This document shows, piece after piece, positions 38,004-44,827 of a DNA stretch of 44,827 bases. The stretch spans positions 1-44,827 of the forward strand of contig CANFKS010000022.1 in assembly GCA_947447625.1 (NCBI GenBank), in the 5' to 3' direction. This DNA comes from Rhodospirillales bacterium (GTDB lineage: Bacteria; Pseudomonadota; Alphaproteobacteria; Acetobacterales; Acetobacteraceae). Each line of letters begins with the position of its first letter. The stretch's first letter is position 1. The translations under genes were made by a program, and so were the position numbers. The notes under the pieces are model-generated. The model was not told the origin of the DNA. It ran no database searches and saw only the letters and a list, made by a program, of their open reading frames with translations.

Positions 38004-38814
38004 CGGTTTCGCCCGATCGGTAGGCACGACGGATGCGCCAGGCGGCAGCCGAAGGGCAGCCTCCTGGCGGGTTTTCCTGCTGATGGCCTTGCTGCTCGCA
38101 CCGCTGCCGGCGCTGGCCCAAGGCCTCACGATCTTCGCCGCAGCCAGCCTGACCGACGCGATGAAGGACATCGCGACACTCTGGCTGAAGGCAGGCCACC
38201 CGCCCCTGCGCCTGTCGTTCGGTTCGAGTTCGACACTGGCCCGCCAAATGGAGCAGGGGGCGCCGGCTCATCTGTTCGCCTCGGCCGACGAAAAATGGAT
38301 CGACTACCTGGCCGCGCGCTCCCTGCTTGCAGAAGATACCCGCCGATCCCTGCTCGGGAACGATCTCGTCCTCATCGTGCCGGCCGACAAGGCGCGCAAA
38401 ATCACGATGGATGCCACACTCGATGTGGCGGCATTGCTCGGGCCAAACGGACGTCTCGCGACCGGCGATCCCAAGCATGTGCCGGTGGGGATCTATGCCC
38501 AGCAAGCCCTGCGCACACTCGGCCTGTGGGACACGCTACAACCCCGCCTCGCCAGCACCGCGGATGTCCGCACAGCCCTCCTCCTGGTGGAACGCGGCGA
38601 AGCCCCGGCTGGCATCGTCTATGCCACCGATGCGGCAGTCGCCACGGGGGTGATGATCGCCGGCGTATTCCCCGACGCGAGCCATGATCCGATCTCCTAT
38701 CCCTTCGCCGTAACCAAAGCGGGGGACACTGCCGAGGCACGCGCCTTCATGGCCTTCCTCGCCGGCCCCGCCGCGCGGAAGGTCTTCGTGCAGCGCGGCT
38801 TCAAGCTTCGGTAG
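37984..38814 (+). CDS. modA: ModA-like molybdate-type substrate-binding protein
   Basis: About 276 residues from the TTG at 37984, which overlaps the permease end by 20 bases; the ATG at 38083 is a shorter alternative that leaves a weak signal. Residues about 30-45 (FLLMALLLAPLPALAQ) form a signal peptide. The mature protein begins LTIFAAASLTDAMKDIA and has FGSSSTLARQMEQGAPAHLF and ASADEKW, matching periplasmic molybdate/tungstate binding proteins. The oxyanion contacts fit the Ser/Ala pattern of ModA. No modB or modC is nearby. It is terminated by the hairpin at 38840. Family likely; start uncertain. Confidence 0.8.
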   Translation: MTPAQSNGFARSVGTTDAPGGSRRAASWRVFLLMALLLAPLPALAQGLTIFAAASLTDAMKDIATLWLKAGHPPLRLSFGSSSTLARQMEQGAPAHLFASADEKWIDYLAARSLLAEDTRRSLLGNDLVLIVPADKARKITMDATLDVAALLGPNGRLATGDPKHVPVGIYAQQALRTLGLWDTLQPRLASTADVRTALLLVERGEAPAGIVYATDAAVATGVMIAGVFPDASHDPISYPFAVTKAGDTAEARAFMAFLAGPAARKVFVQRGFKLR

Positions 38815-38839
38815 CCGACGCGTCAGATCGCCCGATTCA

Positions 38840-38865
38840 GATTTTTGGCGATGCCGCCAAAAATC
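38840..38865. terminator. Bidirectional hairpin between modA and secF
   Basis: GATTTTTGGCG (38840-38850) and CGCCAAAAATC (38855-38865) form a perfect 11-bp stem with an ATGC loop. The A/T runs in the arms give a T tract on either strand. It lies 26 bp past the modA stop and 84 bp past the secF stop on the other strand. A good candidate for termination of both converging transcripts. Confidence 0.7.
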
Positions 38866-38949
38866 ATCAGGCTCTCGTCATGGCCCCATGAACGCTTCAT
38901 CACTGCGGCAGCAGCGTATCCGGAACACCGCCGCGGTCCTGAAACGCCC

Positions 38950-39894
38950 TCAGCCGGCCTTCACCGCCACGGGTGCCATGTCGCGGCGGAGGCGGTTTTC
39001 GCCGAGGAAGAGCAGGATGGGCGCAGCAATGAAAATCGAAGACGACGTGCCCACCACGATGCCGAACAGCATCACCCAGGCAAAGCCCGAGAGGGTCGTC
39101 CCGCCAAACAGGGCCAGCGGCAGCGCTGCGAGAAACACCGTCATCGAGGTCCCAAGGGTCCGGTTGAGGGTTTCGTTGATCGACAGATCGATCAACTCGC
39201 GCAGCGGCATCGTCTTGTATTTACGCAAATTCTCCCGCATCCGGTCGTAAACCACCACTTTATCGTTGGTGGAGTAGCCGATGATCGTCAAAATCGCGCC
39301 CACCATCACCAGGTCGAATTCAAACCGCGTCAGCGCGAGAAATCCAATCGCCTTGGTCACATCGAGAATCAGCGTCGCAACCGCGCCCACCGCGAACTGC
39401 CACTCGAAGCGGAACCAGATATAGACGAGGATCATCAACAAACTGACACCAAGCGCCAGCATGCCGTCGCGGAACAACTCGGACGACACCGAGGCCCCGA
39501 CCGCATCGGTCCGCAGCACCTTGGACCCCGGTTGCGCCTGCTCAACGGCGCTGCGCACCTTGGTGACGATGATCTGCGTGGCGGCCTCAGTCGGTTGCGC
39601 CGGCAGGCGGATCAACACCGATGTCTCTTCGCCAAACCGCTGCACGCCGGGTTCCTTGACCCCCTGGGCATCGAGCGCGGCGCGGATCCTGGTGAAGTCC
39701 GCAGGCTGCGGCGTGCGCACTTCCATGATGATGCCGCCCGAGAAATCGATGCCGAAATGCAGCCCGGGCGTGATGAACAGGATGACCGAGGCAAGCGACA
39801 ACAGAGCCGAGACAATCAGCCCCGCATGCCGCCCCTTCATGAAGTTGATTTTGGTGTGGTCCGGAACAATCCGAAGCAGAGGACGGAAAAACAT
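38950..39894 (-). CDS. secF: Protein translocase subunit SecF
   Basis: A 314-residue membrane protein with six helices. ITPGLHFGIDFSGGIIMEV is the first periplasmic region, MILVYIWFRFEWQFAVGA lies in the RND core and IGYSTNDKVVVYDRMREN is the SecF signature. FGGTTLSGFAWVMLFGIVVG lies near the C-terminus. With SecD it uses the proton gradient to aid late steps of protein export. AGGAGAG lies 4 bases before the ATG. It is 9 bp downstream of secD and co-transcribed. Confidence 0.97.
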   Translation of the reverse strand: MFFRPLLRIVPDHTKINFMKGRHAGLIVSALLSLASVILFITPGLHFGIDFSGGIIMEVRTPQPADFTRIRAALDAQGVKEPGVQRFGEETSVLIRLPAQPTEAATQIIVTKVRSAVEQAQPGSKVLRTDAVGASVSSELFRDGMLALGVSLLMILVYIWFRFEWQFAVGAVATLILDVTKAIGFLALTRFEFDLVMVGAILTIIGYSTNDKVVVYDRMRENLRKYKTMPLRELIDLSINETLNRTLGTSMTVFLAALPLALFGGTTLSGFAWVMLFGIVVGTSSSIFIAAPILLFLGENRLRRDMAPVAVKAG

Positions 39895-39903
39895 GGCGCT
39901 CTC

Positions 39904-41481
39904 CTACACCGGCAGCGCCGCGGGACGGTTGCGACCGTACCACTGCACCATCAACATCCGTGCCAGCATCGTGGCCGTAAACATCGTCGTAACAATGCCC
40001 ACAGTGATCGTCACCGCGAACCCGCGCACCGGCCCGGAGCCGAAGATGAACAACATCACATGCGACAGGAACGTCGTCGCGTTGCTGTCCACAATCGTCG
40101 AGAACGCCCGCTTGAAACCGGTCTCCATCGCATTCAGCGGCGTCCGCCCGTTATGCGCCTCTTCGCGGATACGCTCGTTGATCAGGATGTTCGCATCCAC
40201 CGCCATGCCCAGCGTCAGCAGCATCCCCGCCATGCCCGGCAGCGTCAGCGTCGCCTCCAGCAGCGACAATATCGCAACCATCAACACCAGATTGGCGAGC
40301 AGCGCGATATTGGCAAACCAGCCGAACAACCCATAAAAAACAGCCATATAGACCATCACAAGCACGAATCCGACCGCCAGCGCCACAGCACCCGCCTTGA
40401 TCGCATCCGCCCCCAGCTCCGGCCCCACCGAGCGCTCCTCCACCACCGTCAGCGGCGCCGGCAGCGCCCCAGCCCGCAGCAGAACCGCCAGATCCGTCGC
40501 CGAGCGCGCCGTGAAATTCCCGCTGATCTGCCCCCGCCCCGCGGTGATCGCCTCGCGGATATTGGGCGCCGAAATCACCTTGTCATCGAGCACGATCGCA
40601 AACGGATGCCCCACATTGTTGCGGCTCACTTCGGCAAACCGCCGCGTGCCGATGGAATCGAAGGTGAAATTCACCACCCATTCCCCGCTTTGCGGGCTCT
40701 GCCCGGCCCGCGCATCCGTCAGGTTCGCGCCATCCACCTCCACCCGCCGCCGCACCGCGACCTTGCCCCCCGGCCCGCCCTCCTGCACCAGAAAATCCAC
40801 CCCCGGCGGCGGCACCGGATTGTTCACATTGGCCGTCTCATCCGTCAGCCGGAACGTCATCCGCGCCGTCTTGCCCAACAAATCCTTGATCCGCTTGGGA
40901 TCCTCCACCCCCGGCAACTGCACCACGATCCGGCTGTCGCCCTGCGCATTGATCAACGGATCCACCACCCCGGTCTCATCAATCCGTCGCCGCACGATTT
41001 CGATCGACTGCTGCACCGCGCCCCGCGCCTTCTCCACCAGCGCCGGCGCCGAAAGCGTCACAATGATCTGCCCCGGCGTCGATTCAAACTCCAGATCCGG
41101 CCGCGCCACCGCCGCAGTGCCGACAATCTGGCCCAACTCCTGCAACGCCTTCAGCGCCGCATCCTGCTTGGACTGGTCATCGATGCGCACCACAAGCCGG
41201 TTCTGCGCCGCCTGCGGCGTCACCACGAAGCGCGCCACGCCGGCCCGGCGCAGCCCCTGCCGCGCCGAATCGGCCATGCTGTCGAGCCGCTCCTTGATCA
41301 CCGCCGCCATATCCACCTCAAGCAGCAGATACGACCCGCCCCGGAGATCCAACCCGAGATGAACCGCCCGCCACGGCACCCATGACGCAGGGGCCGCCAA
41401 AAGATTGGGCAGCGCAAACACCAACCCAAGCAAACAAGCCCCGAGAACAAGGGTCGTCTTCAGACGCGAAAAATACATCAT
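39904..41481 (-). CDS. secD: Protein translocase subunit SecD
   Basis: About 525 residues from the ATG at 41481 (MMYFSRLKTTLVLGACLLG); a second ATG three bases later is possible, and a longer in-frame start is rejected. HLGLDLRGGSYLLLEVDM is the first SecD motif. The large periplasmic P1 domain follows (residues about 60-330, with RIVVQLPGVEDPKRIKDLLG), then six membrane helices with GMAVDANILINERIREE and GIVTTMFTATMLARMLM at the C-terminus. It works with SecF in protein export. No yajC is adjacent upstream, where the Gfo/Idh gene is divergent. Confidence 0.96.
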   Translation of the reverse strand: MMYFSRLKTTLVLGACLLGLVFALPNLLAAPASWVPWRAVHLGLDLRGGSYLLLEVDMAAVIKERLDSMADSARQGLRRAGVARFVVTPQAAQNRLVVRIDDQSKQDAALKALQELGQIVGTAAVARPDLEFESTPGQIIVTLSAPALVEKARGAVQQSIEIVRRRIDETGVVDPLINAQGDSRIVVQLPGVEDPKRIKDLLGKTARMTFRLTDETANVNNPVPPPGVDFLVQEGGPGGKVAVRRRVEVDGANLTDARAGQSPQSGEWVVNFTFDSIGTRRFAEVSRNNVGHPFAIVLDDKVISAPNIREAITAGRGQISGNFTARSATDLAVLLRAGALPAPLTVVEERSVGPELGADAIKAGAVALAVGFVLVMVYMAVFYGLFGWFANIALLANLVLMVAILSLLEATLTLPGMAGMLLTLGMAVDANILINERIREEAHNGRTPLNAMETGFKRAFSTIVDSNATTFLSHVMLFIFGSGPVRGFAVTITVGIVTTMFTATMLARMLMVQWYGRNRPAALPV

Positions 41482-41636
41482 AGTGCGGCAGGAGGCTCCA
41501 TCCAGGCCGCCCCACAATGCCGCCAAGGCCGCCGATAAGCAACGTCTTGCAGCACGATACCCGCCCTCGCCCCACTCTGGCCGATCGCCCGCCCCCCATG
41601 CTACGCGACACCTCCCATCGAACCGGACCCCTGCCC

Positions 41637-42608
41637 ATGACCTCCCCTCTGCGCATCGGCGTCATCGGCGCCGGCCATTTCGGCCGCTTTCATACCCAGA
41701 AAATCGCCGCCAACCCGCGCGCAACCCTCTCCGGCCTGCACGACGCCGCCCCCGCCCGGGCCGCCGCCGTCGCAGCCGAGATCGGCTGCCCCGCCTTGTC
41801 CCTCGATGGCCTCCTCGCCGCGTCGGACGCCGTTGTCATCGCCGCCCCCGCAGCCCTGCATCATTGCCTCACGCTGCAGGCGCTGGCCGCCGGCAAACAC
41901 GTCCTCGTCGAAAAACCCATCGCCGCCACCCTCGCCGAAGCCGACGAAATGGCCGCCCTCGCCGCCCGCAACGGCCTCGTCCTGCAAGTCGGCCATCTCC
42001 TGCGCTACACCGCCGAACACGCCGCCATCACCGCCCGCCTGCCCAACCCGTTCTATATCGAATGCATCCGCATCGCGCCCTTCAAACCCCGCGGCACCGA
42101 TGTCTCCGTCGTGCTTGACCTGATGATCCATGACATCGACTTCGTGCTCTCCCTCGTCGACAGCCCCGTCACCGCCGTCGACGCCATCGGCGCCCCCGTC
42201 GCCTCCGCGCAGGACGACATCGCCAACGCCCGCATCCGCTTCGCCAACGGCTGCGTCGCCACCCTCACCGCCAGCCGCGTCTCCCTCAAGCAGGAACGCC
42301 GCATGCGCCTCTTCGGTCAGGACCTCTATCTGAACGTCGACTTCGCCGCCCGCTGCCTCACCGCCATCGGCGCCACCAACGGCACCCCGATCCCCCTCCT
42401 CGAAGGCGCCCGCCTCGAGGAAACCACCTGGTCCGACACCGACCCGATGGCCGCCGAACACGCGGGCTTCTCCGCCGCCATCCTCGATGGCGCCCCCGTC
42501 CTGGTTGACGCCGCCGCCGGCCGCCGCGCGCTTGACGTAGCCCTGCAGGTCAGCACCTCGATGGCCGCCACCCGCCATCTCGCCCAGGCATCCGGCCTGT
42601 TGCGCTAG
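41637..42608 (+). CDS. Gfo/Idh/MocA oxidoreductase, GnnA-like
   Basis: A 323-residue protein. The Rossmann loop is [17 protein letters not shown] (about 7-23), and [19 protein letters not shown] (about 88-106) has the family EKP motif with the catalytic Lys. [20 protein letters not shown] with the following DIDFVLSL (about 142-168) closely resembles UDP-GlcNAc 3-dehydrogenases (GnnA), which with GnnB make the diamino sugar for amide-linked lipid A. No gnnB aminotransferase or lpxA is in the window, so the substrate remains a guess. It is divergent from secD. The ATG at 41637 gives the family length; the upstream open frame is not supported. Confidence 0.78.
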   Translation: MTSPLRIGVIGAGHFGRFHTQKIAANPRATLSGLHDAAPARAAAVAAEIGCPALSLDGLLAASDAVVIAAPAALHHCLTLQALAAGKHVLVEKPIAATLAEADEMAALAARNGLVLQVGHLLRYTAEHAAITARLPNPFYIECIRIAPFKPRGTDVSVVLDLMIHDIDFVLSLVDSPVTAVDAIGAPVASAQDDIANARIRFANGCVATLTASRVSLKQERRMRLFGQDLYLNVDFAARCLTAIGATNGTPIPLLEGARLEETTWSDTDPMAAEHAGFSAAILDGAPVLVDAAAGRRALDVALQVSTSMAATRHLAQASGLLR

Positions 42609-42614
42609 AGCCGG

Positions 42615-42640
42615 ATGCCTTCGCCGATCAGAAGGCATCG
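42615..42640. terminator. Hairpin after the Gfo/Idh gene
   Basis: GATGCCTTC (42615-42623) and GAAGGCATC (42632-42640) form a perfect 9-bp stem with an 8-base loop, 7 bp after the stop of the oxidoreductase gene and 70 bp from the stop of the convergent gene at 42710. There is no T run. A plausible terminator or mRNA end for convergent genes. Confidence 0.5.
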
Positions 42641-42709
42641 CGCTCCAAACCAGCGCTCACCATCAACTGCCATAAAGCCGGGAAGAACGGGCCTTTCCGG
42701 AGATCCGTA

Positions 42710-44188
42710 TCAGTTCCCGCCCGAGAGAAGCGCCGACAAATCCTGCCCGTTCACCAACACCTTGTTGGCCGCATAGGTGATCCGCCACACCGTCTCCGTG
42801 CCCTTCTGCTCGCCCAATCCCTTCAGCATCAACAACACCGGCCCGGCCATCGCCGCCTCCGGCACCTTGCCGAGCGTGCGGATCAGCGCATCAAGCCCCG
42901 TCATCCGCACTTCGCCCTTGCCCGTCACATCCTCCGCCGACGCCACCGCCAACTGCCCGCTCGCCCGCAGCCGCGACATGCCCAGATCGATCTCCAGCCC
43001 ATCGAGCGACACGACCGCCGGATTGCCGGCCAACAGCTGCATCGCCTCATCCGCCATGTCGAAATCGTCATCGCCCGCATTGTCGATCGCCCGCTCCAGC
43101 AGCGCGACCACATCGGCCTTCTTCGGGCCCGACACCCGCGGCGCCAGCATCACCCGCTTGGGCATCAACTCCCGCATGGCCCCCTTCGGCACCATCGCCG
43201 AGTCGAACCCCGCCACCTCCAGTTTCAGCCCGAACTCCGTCTTGCCCCCCGGCGCACCCATCGCAGTGCCGAACGTCACCGTCTCCAGACTGCCACTCAT
43301 CGCCTCGCTCATCAGGCTCACACCCGACCAGGTCTGGTCCATCTCCACCCGGGCGAACACCTCGCTCGCCTCGGCCAGCAGCGCATGCAACATCTTGCGC
43401 TGCGCCGCCGACGGCTGCCCATCCGGCGCCTGGCTCGCCTGCACACTGGCCGCAAGCCGCGCCACCAGGCGCATCGCCCCCGCAAACCGGTCCGGCCGCA
43501 TGGCCTCGCCCCGTGTCGTCGCCGCAATCTCGCGCGCCTTGAGCATCAGCACCGTGCCATCCGGCAACGTCTCGCGCGCGTCATAGCCCGTCATCCGGCT
43601 TTCGCCTGACATCGCCATCATCCCGCTTGCGCCCGGCTGCCACTGGGTCCTGGTGCTGATCTGCGCAATTTTGCTGACGCTCTCGCCGCCCTTCAAAATC
43701 TGCTCGATCTGGCTGTATTCCGCCTCGCCGCGGCTCGCCGTCGCCAAGGTCGTGTCGATCTCCAGCCGCGCTCGCTGCGTGCCGATGCGCAGCGAATAGA
43801 ACGGCGTCTTCTCATCGGCCATCATCACATCGAGCTGCGCCGGCATGGTGAACGCCTCCATTGCCCAGCGCCCATCCCCCAACCCGCGCAAAAACGCCCC
43901 CGCCGGCCGATCCATCGTCACCGTCATCCCCGGCACCGGCATTGCGCCGAATTCCATCCTGAACCGGTCCCCCGCCGGCACCACCGTCACCGGCACCTGC
44001 CCCGCCTCCACCAGCGGGCTCAACAACCCCACGATCCACCCCCGCAAATCGCGCTGCACGCCAGCCGCCTGCTCCGCCGTCACATCGGCCCACGCCGCTC
44101 CCGCCCACGTCACACCCACCATCGTCATACCCGCCAGCACCGCACCCGCCAGCATCGCTGCACCGAACCGCGTTCCACACCCACGCAT
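42710..44188 (-). CDS. Exported protein of unknown function (492 aa)
   Basis: Not confidently recognised. A signal peptide is visible (AAMLAGAVLAGMTMVGVTWA, cleavage near AWA|D), and the mature part is a beta-rich, acidic protein of about 455 residues without catalytic motifs. The C-terminal LDGLEIDLGMSRLRASGQLA then GKGEVRMTGLDALIRTLGKV resembles the repeating style of DUF2125/DUF945/AsmA-like periplasmic proteins, a weak similarity only. It may act in the envelope. It is convergent with the Gfo/Idh gene and faces away from the transposase end. Start ATG at 44188. Confidence 0.65.
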   Translation of the reverse strand: MRGCGTRFGAAMLAGAVLAGMTMVGVTWAGAAWADVTAEQAAGVQRDLRGWIVGLLSPLVEAGQVPVTVVPAGDRFRMEFGAMPVPGMTVTMDRPAGAFLRGLGDGRWAMEAFTMPAQLDVMMADEKTPFYSLRIGTQRARLEIDTTLATASRGEAEYSQIEQILKGGESVSKIAQISTRTQWQPGASGMMAMSGESRMTGYDARETLPDGTVLMLKAREIAATTRGEAMRPDRFAGAMRLVARLAASVQASQAPDGQPSAAQRKMLHALLAEASEVFARVEMDQTWSGVSLMSEAMSGSLETVTFGTAMGAPGGKTEFGLKLEVAGFDSAMVPKGAMRELMPKRVMLAPRVSGPKKADVVALLERAIDNAGDDDFDMADEAMQLLAGNPAVVSLDGLEIDLGMSRLRASGQLAVASAEDVTGKGEVRMTGLDALIRTLGKVPEAAMAGPVLLMLKGLGEQKGTETVWRITYAANKVLVNGQDLSALLSGGN

Positions 44189-44200
44189 CGCAAGCCTCCT

Positions 44201-44228
44201 GATCGAATCGCGCTGATCGAATCGCGCT
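44201..44228. repeat. Exact 14-bp tandem duplication
   Basis: GATCGAATCGCGCT occurs twice without a gap (44201-44214 and 44215-44228), just upstream of the exported-protein gene and 21 bases from the transposase stop. IS630 elements duplicate only TA, so this is not a typical target-site duplication. It could be slippage or an operator repeat for the gene at 44188. Confidence 0.65.
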
Positions 44229-44248
44229 TCTCTAGCCGATTGTCGGAC

Positions 44249-44779
44249 TTAAGCAGAGATTTGCAGCCCGTCCAAAGGAACGGGCATGCGCTCTGAATTG
44301 AGAGCTTGGACGGCGTTATGGATGGCGTGGTCAAGGGCGCCGGCGAAGCTTTGGTGAGCGAGGTGATGGGCTTTGCGGTCGCGCCAAAATGTTTCGTTTT
44401 CGGTCTGATCTGGCGCGTATCCGGGCAGCCGTTCGACGATGCGCCAGTGCGCCCGCACAGCGCGCGCTGCCCGGGAGAGTTTGCTTGTGCGGCGTGGGCC
44501 ATTGTCCCCGACCGGCACGACGGGCCTGGCGGGCTGTCCCGGCTTGGGACCGTAAAGCCGGTCGAACTGTTCGAGATGCACGACGAAGTCACTGCTGCGC
44601 CTGGTCTTGGAGGCGTGCACGATGAGCAGGCGGGTCGTGTGATCGAGAGATCCCAGCATCGCGACCTTCTGCACCTGCCCCGGTGCGGGAACGCGCAGGT
44701 CCGCTCCTCTCTTCGCCCAGGCACGGGCGAGGTAGCACTGCGTCAGTGCCTCGCTTTCGTCGCCGGAGAGCAATGTCAA
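44249..44779 (-). CDS. IS630-type transposase, DDE domain (partial or second ORF)
   Basis: About 176 residues covering the catalytic half of an IS630/Tc1-mariner-type transposase. Candidate acidic residues are in LLSGDESEAL (D7/E8), VVPVGDNGPRR (D92) and the terminal PDQTENETFW (E129), where LPGYAP...E..W matches the family end block. The helix-turn-helix half is missing: the same frame has a TAG at 44803-44801, so either this is the second of two frameshift-linked ORFs or the copy is decayed. The window ends before this can be settled. TTG at 44779 is only the first possible start. One IS end probably lies near 44231-44248. Confidence 0.75.
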   Translation of the reverse strand: MTLLSGDESEALTQCYLARAWAKRGADLRVPAPGQVQKVAMLGSLDHTTRLLIVHASKTRRSSDFVVHLEQFDRLYGPKPGQPARPVVPVGDNGPRRTSKLSRAARAVRAHWRIVERLPGYAPDQTENETFWRDRKAHHLAHQSFAGALDHAIHNAVQALNSERMPVPLDGLQISA

Positions 44780-44827
44780 TGTTGACGTGCCGTGGCTTCC
44801 CTACCGATTTCCCTGTGGTAGGCTGCG

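Noticed and set aside
38845-41385. 846-codon open frame on the plus strand across secF and secD
   Set aside because: Antisense to secDF; rich in Arg/His/Pro/Gln, a typical shadow frame.

Overview
The window is a dense (roughly 65-70% G+C) bacterial chromosome segment. The gene content, the gene order (hrcA-grpE-dnaK-dnaJ; ffh-rpsP-rimM-trmD-rplS followed by leuC-leuD-leuB; secD-secF) and dispersed poly-A/T palindromes placed after stop codons point to an alphaproteobacterium. The Acetobacteraceae (Rhodospirillales) are my best guess, made from memory of such palindromes and not from a search. Almost everything is chromosomal housekeeping or ordinary metabolism. I see no CRISPR array, prophage or plasmid backbone. 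One IS630-type transposase lies at the right edge. No stretch longer than about 300 bases lacks a gene or a described element.

Layout. 0-3.6 kb: a sulfotransferase-like protein, then a tight run of a double CDGSH iron-sulfur protein, a creatininase-family amidohydrolase, a DapA-superfamily protein with altered active-site residues, and a GNAT acetyltransferase. 3.6-8.7 kb: the heat-shock cluster hrcA-grpE-dnaK-dnaJ. 8.7-14.2 kb: a second GNAT gene divergent from an RraA/HMG-aldolase-like gene, malate synthase G (glcB) with a MaoC-like and an HD-domain gene coupled behind it, and an SDR resembling gluconate 5-dehydrogenase. 14.3-19.0 kb (minus strand): three translationally coupled genes for a 2-oxoacid:ferredoxin oxidoreductase, namely a GltD-like flavoprotein with two ferredoxin clusters, a gamma-alpha fusion subunit and a TPP beta subunit. 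19.2-24.9 kb: a secreted endonuclease/phosphatase-fold protein, PPK2, an ornithine-cyclodeaminase homologue, a small secreted protein, a flavodoxin-like reductase, argC and a gamma-carbonic-anhydrase-like protein. 25.1 kb: tRNA-Arg(ACG).

25.2-32.2 kb (minus strand): ffh-rpsP-rimM-trmD-rplS (protein targeting, ribosome, tRNA m1G37) and then leuC-leuD-leuB. 32.5-38.8 kb: a pyridine-nucleotide-disulfide oxidoreductase of the type often linked to SelD, a DUF1028 protein, an oligopeptide-type ABC transporter (binding protein and two permeases, no ATPase here) and an orphan modA-like binding protein. 38.9-41.5 kb (minus strand): secD-secF. 41.6-44.8 kb: a Gfo/Idh/MocA oxidoreductase resembling GnnA, an unrecognised exported 492-residue protein and the IS630-type transposase.

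Features that gene content does not explain: (i) a strand-independent change of G/C skew, with the plus strand C-rich at 0-4 kb, G-rich at about 7.5-22 kb and C-rich again after about 25 kb; (ii) five copies of a 40-bp palindrome with a conserved flank, four of them set just after stop codons as tail-to-tail pairs; (iii) a GC-rich ~75-bp element present as an inverted pair between rplS and leuC, with a diverged third copy near the tRNA. I found no gene cluster that is clearly a new biological system. The best candidates for follow-up are the coupled flavoprotein/2-oxoacid oxidoreductase operon and the creatininase/DapA-like/CDGSH cluster.
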